A stretch of DNA of 34,926 nt from a virus. The stretch is from positions 1 through 34,926 of the IMG/VR virus record IMGVR_UViG_3300040856_002589. The stretch is one strand, 5' to 3'. A program made the position numbers and the translations under genes. Shown one piece after another: positions 1-6,643 of the stretch (position 1 is its first letter; every line of letters starts with the position of its first letter). The notes beneath the pieces are model-generated. The model did not search any database and had not been told where the DNA came from. It saw only the letters and a list, made by a program, of their open reading frames with translations.

Positions 1-16
1 TAGCAATAGTCTTCAT
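1..16 (-). CDS. Start of a gene running off the left edge
   Basis: An ATG on the minus strand at 16-14 opens a frame reading MKTIA to the edge. It overlaps the stop of the gene at 13-582 in an ATGA arrangement, the usual coupling in this region. Five residues are too few to name a product. Confidence 0.5.
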
Positions 17-582
17 GAGCGCCCTCCCCATTGAATGTCAGGATATGCATCCTTTACAATTTGGTGAGTTATTTTATATTTATTTGTGAGTCTCTTATCT
101 TTTGTAAGGATTAAAATTTCGGCTTCTAGTGGGTGCAATCCTTCTAGAAGATTAATAAACATAGTCTCCCTACGAATTTTTGAGAGAGTATCATTACCAC
201 CCTTGATGAAGTTATAAAAAATATGAGCTTCTTTTCTCAGCGAAGTTCTTTGTGCTGATGTTCTTTCATCTACTTTACTAGAAGTATTGAGTTGTTTTTC
301 GATACTTCCAGATAGAGTATCATTACCAGAAGTTTGTTCTTGTACTCCTGAGTATGGTACATCTCCTTCTGGTAAGATAGAAATTATACTTTCATCAAAA
401 TTCCAAATCAAAATAGAAACAAGAGCATCATTTCGATACTCTTGTAGAACTTCTACTTTCTTTTGTGCTGTTCGCTGTTTAGAAGCTAGCTCAAGAATCT
501 CATGTTGGAATGGATTCGGTTGCAGTTTTACTGGTTCAGTCTTCGTCGCTGTCGTCGTCTTCTTCGTCTTCGTAGTAGTCAT
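13..582 (-). CDS. Conserved phage hypothetical protein, DUF6433-like
   Basis: About 189 residues. I place the start at the ATG at 582-580 because AAGGAGA lies six bases upstream; an earlier in-frame TTG at 597 falls in that ribosome site. The N-terminus is Thr/Lys-rich, the middle Ser/Thr-rich, and the C-terminal third (RRETMFINLLEGLHPLEAEI, then a basic stretch ending WGGRS) resembles a small conserved family of T4-like phages that I recall as DUF6433. Function is unknown. It starts inside the last 47 bases of the upstream gene, suggesting translational coupling. The family name is from memory; the reading frame is secure. Confidence 0.75.
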   Translation of the reverse strand: MTTTKTKKTTTATKTEPVKLQPNPFQHEILELASKQRTAQKKVEVLQEYRNDALVSILIWNFDESIISILPEGDVPYSGVQEQTSGNDTLSGSIEKQLNTSSKVDERTSAQRTSLRKEAHIFYNFIKGGNDTLSKIRRETMFINLLEGLHPLEAEILILTKDKRLTNKYKITHQIVKDAYPDIQWGGRS

Positions 583-775
583 TAAAATCTCCTTCAAATC
601 TAAAAGCTAATACTTCGTCTGGAATTATATTTCCATTCTTATCAAAAAATTCTGGGTGCATATACGGTAATTTATTGTCGGCAATATATTGACTTACCAC
701 CCAAACTATAAGTCCGCCGACAAGGAAGAACAAAATTGAAACAAGAATGCTTAGTGTTATAGCTACTGATACCAT
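536..775 (-). CDS. Small single-span membrane protein with acidic tail
   Basis: 79 residues. Residues about 4-30 form one hydrophobic segment (ITLSILVSILFFLVGGLIVW), so the protein is probably anchored in a membrane. The rest is polar and ends in an Asp/Glu run (DYYEDEEDDDSDED). AGGAG lies about eight bases before the ATG. Its 3' end overlaps the next gene by 47 bases, so the acidic tail is encoded over the Thr/Lys-rich N-terminus of that gene in another frame. I recognise the pattern as a conserved cyanophage hypothetical but know no function. Confidence 0.75.
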   Translation of the reverse strand: MVSVAITLSILVSILFFLVGGLIVWVVSQYIADNKLPYMHPEFFDKNGNIIPDEVLAFRFEGDFNDYYEDEEDDDSDED

Positions 776-786
776 TGTTCTTTCTC

Positions 787-915
787 CTAGGAATTTCGTT
801 TTTTTATTTGAAATTCAAACCGAAAATGAAATTCCCTAGAAAAAAGAGAAACCATTTTCCCATAAACAAAATTAAAAAGACTTGGTTCCTCCTTTTTCTT
901 ATTATTTCGGAGCAT
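787..915 (-). CDS. Small basic hypothetical protein
   Basis: The frame is open from 972, but its first part overlaps the gene at 929-1282. A start at 915 (MLRNNKKKEE...) has AGAGG about ten bases upstream and begins 13 bases after the upstream stop; an ATG at 924 is the alternative. It would make about 42 residues, Lys/Arg- and Phe-rich, without a recognisable domain. It fills the otherwise empty gap between two good genes, which is the main support. Confidence 0.45.
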   Translation of the reverse strand: MLRNNKKKEEPSLFNFVYGKMVSLFSREFHFRFEFQIKKRNS

Positions 916-928
916 AAGCTCCATACCT

Positions 929-1282
929 CTATTTATTCGTAACTTTCTTGCGTCTCCCTGGTCGTTTGTCATAAAGATACTTTTCTGTGTCTGTCAAAAT
1001 AGAGTCAAGATAGTTACGAATTTTTCGAGCAAATGGCTTTGATAAGTAGCCATATGCTTCTCTCAGTTGTTTATGTACTTCGTCTTGTCCTCCTTCCAAA
1101 TATGTATCTAAGTCTTCGACCAACAACTTAAGATTGGCTGCTGTACTACTTTCTAAAAATCGTTTTGCCTCGGCTCTCTTCGCTTCTTTCCCCTTTAAGT
1201 ATTGGTAAAAATTCATAACAAATTTTTGTTCTGAGAAAGCATAATCAATTGCTTTCTCTACATCGAAGCAATATTCTTCCAT
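929..1282 (-). CDS. Conserved cyanophage hypothetical protein, helical
   Basis: 117 residues, predicted mostly helical (MEEYCFDVEKAIDYAFSEQK at the start, Lys/Arg-rich end GRRKKVTNK). Its ATG follows directly after the glutaredoxin stop codon without a gap, so the two are almost certainly co-translated. The pairing with glutaredoxin looks like a conserved cyanophage arrangement, but this is memory only. No catalytic motif is visible. Confidence 0.75.
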   Translation of the reverse strand: MEEYCFDVEKAIDYAFSEQKFVMNFYQYLKGKEAKRAEAKRFLESSTAANLKLLVEDLDTYLEGGQDEVHKQLREAYGYLSKPFARKIRNYLDSILTDTEKYLYDKRPGRRKKVTNK

Positions 1283-1519
1283 CTATACAATTCCGCTTTC
1301 TTTTAGGTATTTGACGGTATCTGTGCAGCCACCTAAATGTTTTTCATTCATAATGACCTGAGGGAAAGTAGATCCGAATCCAAACTCGGCATAAAACTCT
1401 TCTTTAGAAAAATCTTCTCCAAGATTGTAAACAACATGATTCAGATTAGAGAGTTTCAAGACTTGTTTAATTTTTTCGCAGTACGGGCAACCATCTTTAG
1501 AATAAACAGTGAATTTCAT
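1283..1519 (-). CDS. Glutaredoxin
   Basis: 78 residues, the normal size of a small phage glutaredoxin. The redox motif CPYC is at residues 11-14, the cis-proline in TFPQV at about 53, and the glutathione-side GGCTDT at about 62-67. The family reduces disulfides with glutathione; in T4-like phages the usual role is to supply electrons to the phage ribonucleotide reductase for dNTP synthesis. No reductase gene is in this window, so the partner is inferred. The stop abuts the ATG of the next gene. Confidence 0.95.
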   Translation of the reverse strand: MKFTVYSKDGCPYCEKIKQVLKLSNLNHVVYNLGEDFSKEEFYAEFGFGSTFPQVIMNEKHLGGCTDTVKYLKESGIV

Positions 1520-1550
1520 TTTGTTGTATGTGTTACTTTTTAGAAAATAT

Positions 1551-1739
1551 TTAGTAATTACTTGGAGTCTCGTGGGTTGCTAGATTTCCTTTTCCTTCTA
1601 GTGTGCGAACAAACAATTCAGTAAATCGTTCCATTTTCATGGGATGGACTGATGCTGGATGTTGATTGATGGCGTTCTTAAGGTCTGTAAGTTCAATCCA
1701 CTCTTCGGGAGAAAGCATAGGGAGTTCTGTATCGTCCAT
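1551..1739 (-). CDS. Small conserved hypothetical protein
   Basis: 62 residues from the ATG at 1739 (MDDTELPMLSPEEWIELTDL...). The frame extends upstream to 1760, but an extended -10 box (TGCTATAAT, minus strand, 1743-1748) overlaps that extension, so the shorter start is preferred. Acidic N-terminus, then a helical segment (ERFTELFVRTLEGKG). No known domain. Confidence 0.7.
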   Translation of the reverse strand: MDDTELPMLSPEEWIELTDLKNAINQHPASVHPMKMERFTELFVRTLEGKGNLATHETPSNY

Positions 1740-1742
1740 TAC

Positions 1743-1748
1743 ATTATA
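1743..1748 (-). promoter_or_regulatory. Extended -10 promoter
   Basis: The minus strand reads TGCTATAAT, a full TGn extended -10, just before the gene at 1551-1739. No good -35 lies 16-18 bases upstream. The start site would be very near the ATG at 1739, giving little or no leader. Confidence 0.4.
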
Positions 1749-1794
1749 GCACATAATCAAATTATGTATGGAAGATTTAACCTTTTCTTAATGT

Positions 1795-2040
1795 TCAGAA
1801 AAGACCCCCAAAGAAAGAAGAGCCATTTCCGCCACCGCCATCTTTTTTCATTTTTTCGGTGATTTCATCAATCTTGTCGGAAAATTCTTCCATTTTTACA
1901 ATACGATCAATGCCAACAACAAGCTCAGAAATGCCATGAGCAATATTTGACTTTTCCGAACGAGCGGCATTAGCTAGTGCAGCACGAAGATAGCTCTGGG
2001 CTTCTTCGAGATTTTCTTTTACATTCTTTGATAGTGACAT
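1795..2040 (-). CDS. Small coiled-coil hypothetical protein
   Basis: 81 residues. Nearly the whole chain is amphipathic helix (KNVKENLEEAQSYLRAALAN and DKIDEITEKMKKD), followed by a glycine hinge and a short hydrophobic end (GGGGNGSSFFGGLF). Such a tail can act as a docking peptide, but this is inference. It lies after the terminator-like hairpin at 2091-2108. Confidence 0.75.
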   Translation of the reverse strand: MSLSKNVKENLEEAQSYLRAALANAARSEKSNIAHGISELVVGIDRIVKMEEFSDKIDEITEKMKKDGGGGNGSSFFGGLF

Positions 2041-2090
2041 AAGTTTTCCTCGTTTACTTTACTATTTTATCATATCCACGAACACAGAAA

Positions 2091-2108
2091 AGTGCGGATG
2101 ACCGCACT
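2091..2108 (-). terminator. Terminator-like hairpin
   Basis: Minus-strand stem AGTGCGG / CCGCACT with a four-base loop, followed by TTTTC. It overlaps the stop codon of the gene at 2107-2679. The T-run is short, so termination may be partial. Confidence 0.6.
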
Positions 2109-2679
2109 AGACCTTACGAAGTTCAAAAGAGCCGTCGCCACGATCAATCCATTCTAACTGATCGTTTTCTTTCCAGCCAACTTTTTCTAGCAAATCATCT
2201 GGCAATGTAATCAAACACTCTCCAGTTAGTCCATCAAGTTCCACAGGAAGAGTCCATTTTTTGTTTTCCATAATCCAAAATCCATCCGCAGTCATTGTAT
2301 ATCCATTGGCAACCATTTCATCGTAAGTTGCTAATTTTCTTTGATTTTGGTCCGAAACACCATCTTGTTTTAAATCACTCGGAACACTGACATTCGATTT
2401 TGTAAGGTATTCCAAATCACTGTGTCCCCGAGGAGGCATAGCATCCCATCCTTCATAATACTCATTTTCTTGGGTAGCAGCTCCATATCCTTCAATATCA
2501 TCGATGTCACTGAACAAAGCCAAAAACTCATAAGCACGGCTACACATGTGCTTATGGTAGTGGTATTGTTCTAGTACCGCTTGCTTAATTTCTTTATGGA
2601 CTTCTTCTAGTGGAACATCTCCATCTAAAACATCCATAAACAGATCTCCAAACTTTTGACGAAAAACATCAAGTTTCAT
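2107..2679 (-). CDS. Hypothetical protein with AbrB/MazE-like C-terminal domain
   Basis: 190 residues from the ATG at 2679 (MKLDVFRQKFGDLFMDVLDG...). Residues 1-60 are helical. The last ~40 residues (GECLITLPDDLLEKVGWKEN... then DGSFELRK) follow the swapped-hairpin SpoVT-AbrB pattern: a strand, LPxxLLExxGWxxxDxLE, then a turn and strand. That family binds DNA in bacterial transition-state regulators and in antitoxins. The domain call is by pattern only. Its start sits at the end of the coiled-coil gene upstream. Confidence 0.75.
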   Translation of the reverse strand: MKLDVFRQKFGDLFMDVLDGDVPLEEVHKEIKQAVLEQYHYHKHMCSRAYEFLALFSDIDDIEGYGAATQENEYYEGWDAMPPRGHSDLEYLTKSNVSVPSDLKQDGVSDQNQRKLATYDEMVANGYTMTADGFWIMENKKWTLPVELDGLTGECLITLPDDLLEKVGWKENDQLEWIDRGDGSFELRKV

Positions 2680-2681
2680 AA

Positions 2682-2864
2682 TCAATTCTCCATTAGATCA
2701 ATTTTGTTTTCTAACTCGTAAAGACGGTTTGTGGTCTCTACATTTTCTCGTTCAAGAGTTTCAACCCTTTTTGTAAGGTTGGTAATAGTTTCCATCAATG
2801 AGTAACCAATTCCAGTCAAGTCATTAACTTTACCATAGATTAACTCATAATTTTTCAAATTCAT
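2682..2864 (-). CDS. Small coiled-coil protein
   Basis: 60 residues, about half a regular heptad coiled coil (LTKRVETLERENVETTNRLY). The start ATG overlaps the stop of the gene upstream by four bases. No enzymatic motif; probably an oligomerising partner of a neighbour, which is inference. Confidence 0.75.
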   Translation of the reverse strand: MNLKNYELIYGKVNDLTGIGYSLMETITNLTKRVETLERENVETTNRLYELENKIDLMEN

Positions 2865-3148
2865 GGTTTTTTAATCTGGCGAAATGGAATGTTGAGGGTA
2901 TCCTCATATTTCAATGGACAGCCTTCGGTCGATCCATACTTAGATACCCACTTACGCAATAGCATCTTAGCACAATCTGGACGGATCGAGAAGGCTTCTG
3001 TCCTGGTTTGGAAATACTCACGAGATTTCTTGGGATGCAACTCTGCCTCCTCTAGAGTAGAATATTCCAATTGAGACAGTGAATACAAGAAACTGATTTT
3101 GTTCTCGTCGGTTGGATTTTCGACAAGATGATCAATCATTTCAAACAT
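2861..3148 (-). CDS. Hypothetical protein
   Basis: 95 residues, mixed charge, no recognised domain. Start and stop are chained to neighbours by short overlaps, giving one translational unit from 3924 down to 2107. Confidence 0.7.
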   Translation of the reverse strand: MFEMIDHLVENPTDENKISFLYSLSQLEYSTLEEAELHPKKSREYFQTRTEAFSIRPDCAKMLLRKWVSKYGSTEGCPLKYEDTLNIPFRQIKKP

Positions 3149-3341
3149 AATGAATTTTTTTTTCTGGATTGTTGAGTTGCTTTTTGATAAATTTCGTTGC
3201 AGATTCTAGAGAATGAAATTTGATTATTTTTGGAAAGACTTCCATCTCCATGAAATTAAACCAAAGAAAAACTCTTCTATATTGTGGAAAAAAGCAGACC
3301 TCTCCATTGAGATCCGCCTTTTCTACGATGCGATACTTCAT
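3141..3341 (-). CDS. Small hypothetical protein
   Basis: 66 residues with an aromatic-rich centre (FFPQYRRVFLWFNFMEMEVF) and a helical basic end. It overlaps both neighbours (8 bases downstream, 4 upstream), which supports it as a real coupled gene. Function unknown. Confidence 0.7.
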   Translation of the reverse strand: MKYRIVEKADLNGEVCFFPQYRRVFLWFNFMEMEVFPKIIKFHSLESATKFIKKQLNNPEKKIHYV

Positions 3342-3553
3342 TGCCTTTGCGTGGTAATGGGTCTAGTATACTCTACATCATTCCAATGTCTGACCACTCC
3401 TGCCACAATGAAACAATTTGTAATAAGATATGTCAAAAAGATTACAGTTCTGATGGCAGCAATGATATCTGACTCACGATCACACTTTGATGCTTTTTCT
3501 CCGAGAGATTTTGCCCACCACCTAAAAGCTGTTTTACGCTTCTTTGTTGTCAT
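3338..3553 (-). CDS. Small membrane protein
   Basis: 71 residues: a basic N-terminus (TTKKRKTAFRWWAKSLGEKA), then one hydrophobic segment at about 32-54 (AIRTVIFLTYLITNCFIVAG). Predicted single-span inner membrane protein with the basic part in the cytoplasm. No known family. Confidence 0.65.
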   Translation of the reverse strand: MTTKKRKTAFRWWAKSLGEKASKCDRESDIIAAIRTVIFLTYLITNCFIVAGVVRHWNDVEYTRPITTQRQ

Positions 3554-3794
3554 CTTTTTTTATTGGTTCGGTCTTTGAGATTTTGTAATCTTTTTTATTT
3601 AACTTATAACGAGAAATGTATTTGTCTAAGTGTTCTTGGCATACAAAATAACAAACCTTTTCTTGATTTTGATCCTTATGAACTAAAGTCAAAGGAAAAA
3701 ACTCATGAAAAGGCAATACACCAAAAACTGTTTCTTCTTTTGGTTTTTCTCTTTTACTTTGGGGTTTTACTTTGACTGGTTTTTTCTTTCTCAT
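3534..3794 (-). CDS. Basic hypothetical protein
   Basis: 86 residues with a Lys/Arg/Pro-rich N-terminus and the segment VCYFVCQEHLDKYI, which looks like a small folded unit with two cysteines; the metal-ligand set is incomplete. It overlaps the previous small gene by 41 bases and the next by 20. Start MRKKKPVKVK has no strong ribosome site, so it may depend on coupling. Confidence 0.6.
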   Translation of the reverse strand: MRKKKPVKVKPQSKREKPKEETVFGVLPFHEFFPLTLVHKDQNQEKVCYFVCQEHLDKYISRYKLNKKDYKISKTEPIKKDDNKEA

Positions 3795-3924
3795 CTAAAA
3801 CTGATTTATAATATCTATTGTAGGCAAGAAAACGATTCATACTAGGCGTTACCCCTAATGACTCACAACACCTTATATAAGAAACAAATTCAAACCAAGG
3901 TGCTGTTGGATCAGTATCACTCAT
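3754..3924 (-). CDS. Very small hypothetical protein (56 aa)
   Basis: The ATG at 3924 overlaps the TGA of the gene upstream as ATGA, and the frame runs 56 codons (MSDTDPTAPWFEFVSYIRCC...). The composition is normal for a folded protein (Trp, paired Cys, aromatic residues), not for a random frame. It bridges a gap of over 100 bases between two coupled genes. Confidence 0.7.
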   Translation of the reverse strand: MSDTDPTAPWFEFVSYIRCCESLGVTPSMNRFLAYNRYYKSVLDEKEKTSQSKTPK

Positions 3925-4136
3925 AGTTTATACTCAATTTCTCCCGAATAAGTAGATTGATCTTCCCATCCCTCTTGAAGTCCTTTGAGATAAAATCGAG
4001 TTGCACGAATACAATTTTCTTCTGTGAGGCTGGTAATCAATCCTTTGCCATCTTTATCATAACTTTTCCATGTTCCCCATCGTGCTTTCTCGATATAAAA
4101 AGCACCGTCGTCAATCCAGTTCTTTTGGTTGTCCAT
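3921..4136 (-). CDS. Conserved cyanophage hypothetical protein
   Basis: 71 residues. The pattern WGTWKSYDKDGKGLITSLTE followed by CIRATRFYLKGLQEGW is one I recognise from T4-like cyanophages, with no known function. It starts within the last 26 bases of the upstream gene and ends in an ATGA overlap with the next. Confidence 0.8.
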   Translation of the reverse strand: MDNQKNWIDDGAFYIEKARWGTWKSYDKDGKGLITSLTEENCIRATRFYLKGLQEGWEDQSTYSGEIEYKL

Positions 4137-4716
4137 AATACATCATGTCCTCACGATAACGAGTAATAATAGCAGAAGCGAGTTCTACAAAATTGTCCAT
4201 ATTCTGTTGTAATTGCTCATGATCGTCATCAAAGTCATGCGTAATCCTAGCAATCATGTCCTCACTAGGAATCTGGCACATTAGGAGAGTAAGAGCAGCA
4301 ATAATATAAGAAGCCATATCATGCGCTGGACTAACATCTCTCATTGCCAAGATGACATCAAATGTACTAGGAATTCCTTCTTCTTCGTCTCCATCCTCGT
4401 CTGCTCCATAAGAAGCAAGTGCTCCCATACCACAGACCCAGATCAATTCAAAGCACATAAAGTTTTGTGCATCTGGAGAAATTGAAATTAGTTGTTCTTT
4501 TTCTGGGACACTTCCATTCCTCAAAGATTCGACAATATGATCAGGAATATCTTCTAGTTCAAAATCAGGAGGAATACAGTCTGCAAGATCATGACGATTC
4601 ATTAAACAGTGAAGAAAATCATAAGTAAAATCTGTAATTTCTTCTCCTTCCTTTTTGATCTCATTAATCCTAGATTGTAAGGATTTTAGATCAATTGGGT
4701 TTGATTCGGTACTCAT
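4111..4716 (-). CDS. Hypothetical protein
   Basis: 201 residues, acidic (DEDGDEEEG around residue 115), with a hydrophobic helical centre (MASYIIAALTLLMCQI) that may be buried helix rather than membrane. It has its own likely promoter inside the upstream gene (4738-4766) as well as a four-base overlap with it. Confidence 0.75.
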   Translation of the reverse strand: MSTESNPIDLKSLQSRINEIKKEGEEITDFTYDFLHCLMNRHDLADCIPPDFELEDIPDHIVESLRNGSVPEKEQLISISPDAQNFMCFELIWVCGMGALASYGADEDGDEEEGIPSTFDVILAMRDVSPAHDMASYIIAALTLLMCQIPSEDMIARITHDFDDDHEQLQQNMDNFVELASAIITRYREDMMYYGQPKELD

Positions 4717-4985
4717 TGCTTTTCGGTGTCAGACTCCACTATATCAGGCTCCTGGGAGCTTGTCAACTCCTTTTGGAGTTCCAGTGCCATCTTTTTATAT
4801 TTACGCTCCATCAGGAAATTTGTGATGGGATTTCTAGGATGAAAACGAACCGCCCAAAAAAATCTTTGTATTTTTATAGGAATCATTCTGAGCACCAAAA
4901 CAATGGCATCAGAAACATTTTTATCAACAATTAGCACATAAGCTATGATTCCAAAAATTGCAAGTGATGTATAATAAATTTGCAT
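4713..4985 (-). CDS. Conserved small membrane protein
   Basis: About 90 residues from the ATG at 4985 (MQIYYTSLAIFGIIAYVLIV...). The frame is open to 5078, but that part overlaps another gene. The N-terminus is one clear membrane span, followed by a basic amphipathic part (RMIPIKIQRFFWAVRFHPRN) likely to lie on the membrane surface, then a helical tail. I recognise the pattern as a conserved cyanophage membrane protein. Its last 30 codons contain a promoter for the next gene. Confidence 0.75.
   Translation of the reverse strand: MQIYYTSLAIFGIIAYVLIVDKNVSDAIVLVLRMIPIKIQRFFWAVRFHPRNPITNFLMERKYKKMALELQKELTSSQEPDIVESDTEKQ
4738..4766 (-). promoter_or_regulatory. Sigma70-type promoter inside a coding region
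   Basis: Minus strand TTGACA (4766-4761), 17 bases, TATAGT (4743-4738), with start expected about 20 bases before the ATG at 4716. The spacer holds a small inverted repeat (GCTCC/GGAGC). It would let the gene at 4111-4716 be transcribed separately. Confidence 0.65.
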
Positions 4986-4987
4986 GG

Positions 4988-5176
4988 TTAAAGCGTCGAA
5001 TTTCCGTCTAGTGTAGTTCTTATGTTCTGAAGGTATTCCAAGACAAAATCTTGCCAAATGGTTAGTTCTTTGTCGCAATCTAGTTTTTTTGCTCGCATTC
5101 GAATTTCACTGTGTGGAGTACGAATATCTTCGATGAATAAATCAATTGCTTCGAGTTGTTTGTTTTTGAGTTTCAT
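4988..5176 (-). CDS. Small hypothetical protein
   Basis: 62 residues, helical and charged (KLKNKQLEAIDLFIEDIRTP...). It ends three bases before the ATG of the membrane protein gene. No known family. Confidence 0.7.
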   Translation of the reverse strand: MKLKNKQLEAIDLFIEDIRTPHSEIRMRAKKLDCDKELTIWQDFVLEYLQNIRTTLDGNSTL

Positions 5177-5330
5177 TTTTTATTATGATTGGACAAGTTG
5201 GAATAACTTTTCTAATTTCTGTAATGACTTCAATTTTTTGTCTTGGGGAAAGTCCAATGACATTCTGCAAACGATCAAAAATTTGAATCGCCTGTGAGCA
5301 ACTTATAATAGTTACTGACAATAATTCCAT
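5142..5330 (-). CDS. Small conserved hypothetical protein
   Basis: 62 residues (MELLSVTIISCSQAIQIFDR...), with the segment GLSPRQKIEVITEIRKVIPT CPIIIK near the end. The hydrophobic start could be a weak signal sequence. It overlaps the next gene by 35 bases. I recall similar small proteins in cyanophages, without function. Confidence 0.7.
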   Translation of the reverse strand: MELLSVTIISCSQAIQIFDRLQNVIGLSPRQKIEVITEIRKVIPTCPIIIKNETQKQTTRSN

Positions 5331-5641
5331 TAATCTCTTCGCATTGAATCGTCATCGTTTTTAAAAAAGTTATAAAGATCATCTACAGACATCGAAGAAT
5401 CTAGGTGTGTAGATGGATCAGGATTTCCTAAATCCATAATTTGCATGAACTCATCAAGACTACCTTCTTTTCCTTTTCCTTGTACTGCAATTCTCCTTGC
5501 TTTCCTTATGATTTCTGCCGCAGATCTGTTTGCCTTTGACCACTTTTCGGCAAAGATCATATCCTCCAAACTAACTTCTTCTCCATTTTGAATCCTTTCT
5601 GCAATTTTTTCAAGAAGTAATCTTGTTTTTACCGAGAGCAT
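5330..5641 (-). CDS. Hypothetical protein
   Basis: 103 residues. I start it at the ATG at 5641 (MLSVKTRLLLEKIAERIQNG) because GGAG lies six bases upstream; the in-frame TTG at 5653 is part of that site. N-terminal half is helical and basic, C-terminal half acidic (SVDDLYNFFKNDDDS). No known domain. Confidence 0.75.
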   Translation of the reverse strand: MLSVKTRLLLEKIAERIQNGEEVSLEDMIFAEKWSKANRSAAEIIRKARRIAVQGKGKEGSLDEFMQIMDLGNPDPSTHLDSSMSVDDLYNFFKNDDDSMRRD

Positions 5642-5664
5642 AAAATTCTCCAATTAAACTATAT

Positions 5665-5892
5665 TTATTTGGTTTGTTTTTTCCTTGGCTTCCTCACTTT
5701 AGCAGGCGGAGAAGAAGAGTCAACAAACACTGTGCCAATTCCAGGTTTGGTTCTATGGTCGTCAATGAACTTTTTTGCTTGCAATTCTGTATTGACTATT
5801 TCCAACTGCTCGCCATTAAAAATGACCATTAGCTGCTTTTTCCCAAAAGGAATAACAGCATAATGATCTTGTGTAATAAATCCTTTTTTCAT
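5665..5892 (-). CDS. Small hypothetical protein with basic tail
   Basis: 75 residues from the ATG at 5892, which overlaps the TGA of the HNH gene as ATGA; earlier in-frame codons overlap that gene and are less likely. Middle strands (YAVIPFGKKQLMVIFNGEQL) and a lysine/arginine-rich end (KVRKPRKKQTK) suggest a small nucleic-acid-associated fold, but this is inference. Confidence 0.7.
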   Translation of the reverse strand: MKKGFITQDHYAVIPFGKKQLMVIFNGEQLEIVNTELQAKKFIDDHRTKPGIGTVFVDSSSPPAKVRKPRKKQTK

Positions 5893-6257
5893 GTCATTAT
5901 TTTTCTCGGTCTGTAAACTTTTAATTCCTGTTTGACCATTTGAGTTCTCCAGGCTTCGATTTGTTTGAATCTCTCTTCGGTATAAAATTCTTGCTTTGGG
6001 TACCACTCATAAAAATCAGTATGGGCTTTTGCGCGATTACAAGATTCACATGCACAAACAACATTAGTTATGTGATCGGTTCCTCCTTTTGCTTGTGGAA
6101 TTATATGATCTAGTGTTATGTTCTCTTTACTTCCGCAATAAGCACATTGATGTTCCCACTTTTCCCGTATTGACTGTCTCCATAATCTTCTTGCTTCTTG
6201 TGGTGATGATGTTTCTAGATTGTAAAGGTATTCGTCAGAAGATTGGTACAATTGCAT
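5889..6257 (-). CDS. HNH endonuclease
   Basis: 122 residues. The HNH/zinc pattern is complete: CAYCGS at about 38-43, LDHIIPQAKGGTDHITN (catalytic DH and Asn) and CESCNRAKA. In phages such proteins are homing nucleases or packaging/recombination helpers. This one has no NUMOD repeats and sits inside a compact gene run, so it could be a domesticated phage nuclease rather than a selfish element. It is coupled to the next gene by ATGA. Confidence 0.9.
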   Translation of the reverse strand: MQLYQSSDEYLYNLETSSPQEARRLWRQSIREKWEHQCAYCGSKENITLDHIIPQAKGGTDHITNVVCACESCNRAKAHTDFYEWYPKQEFYTEERFKQIEAWRTQMVKQELKVYRPRKIMT

Positions 6258-6286
6258 GTATTATGCGCGAATTGCAATTATTTAGA

Positions 6287-6451
6287 TTAAAATATAGAAT
6301 ATAACAAATTAATTAGTTTTGTCATAATAAAATCTTGTATATTAGAGCATAAAATTTTCAGAGTTTCTCTAACTGTAATATAAATGTAAGTAAACTCGAT
6401 GAGATAAGTTATATCACAATCTCTCTCCAAAAAAGATTTAAATTTCTTCAT
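6287..6451 (-). CDS. Small hypothetical protein
   Basis: 54 residues from the ATG at 6451 (MKKFKSFLERDCDITYLIEF...), overlapping the preceding micro-gene by 14 bases. Hydrophobic and Ile/Tyr-rich; AT-rich sequence could produce such a frame by chance. Weak ribosome site. Confidence 0.4.
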   Translation of the reverse strand: MKKFKSFLERDCDITYLIEFTYIYITVRETLKILCSNIQDFIMTKLINLLYSIF

Positions 6452-6536
6452 TATTTTTCGGTTTACCAATATTAAATCCCAGATAGATTAAATACAATGC
6501 AAAAATAACATTAAGCCAGTCAATGCTTCTTCCCAT
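6438..6536 (-). CDS. 32-residue membrane micro-protein
   Basis: The frame MGRSIDWLNVIFALYLIYLG... is one hydrophobic helix with a short polar tail (KPKNNEEI). It follows a good promoter (6562-6590) by about 25 bases, and I recall similar micro-proteins in cyanophages. Too short for a functional guess. Confidence 0.6.
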   Translation of the reverse strand: MGRSIDWLNVIFALYLIYLGFNIGKPKNNEEI

Positions 6537-6561
6537 TTTTATTTTCCGTAGTTGAGTTCTT

Positions 6562-6590
6562 ATTGTAGCATGTTTTGGGTCTTATGTAAA
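6562..6590 (-). promoter_or_regulatory. Sigma70-type promoter
   Basis: Minus strand TTTACA (6590-6585), 17 bases, TACAAT (6567-6562). It lies between the LOG gene and the membrane micro-protein and is the only apparent signal in this 107-base gap. Confidence 0.6.
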
Positions 6591-6643
6591 GCCCAGGCCA
6601 TGTATCTCTGATGATCTCTGCTAACTTATAAGGCGTTTCCGAA

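Noticed and set aside
787-972. Longer version of the small basic ORF starting MTNDQGD
   Set aside because: The first 44 bases overlap a well-supported gene in another frame, and a later start has a ribosome site.
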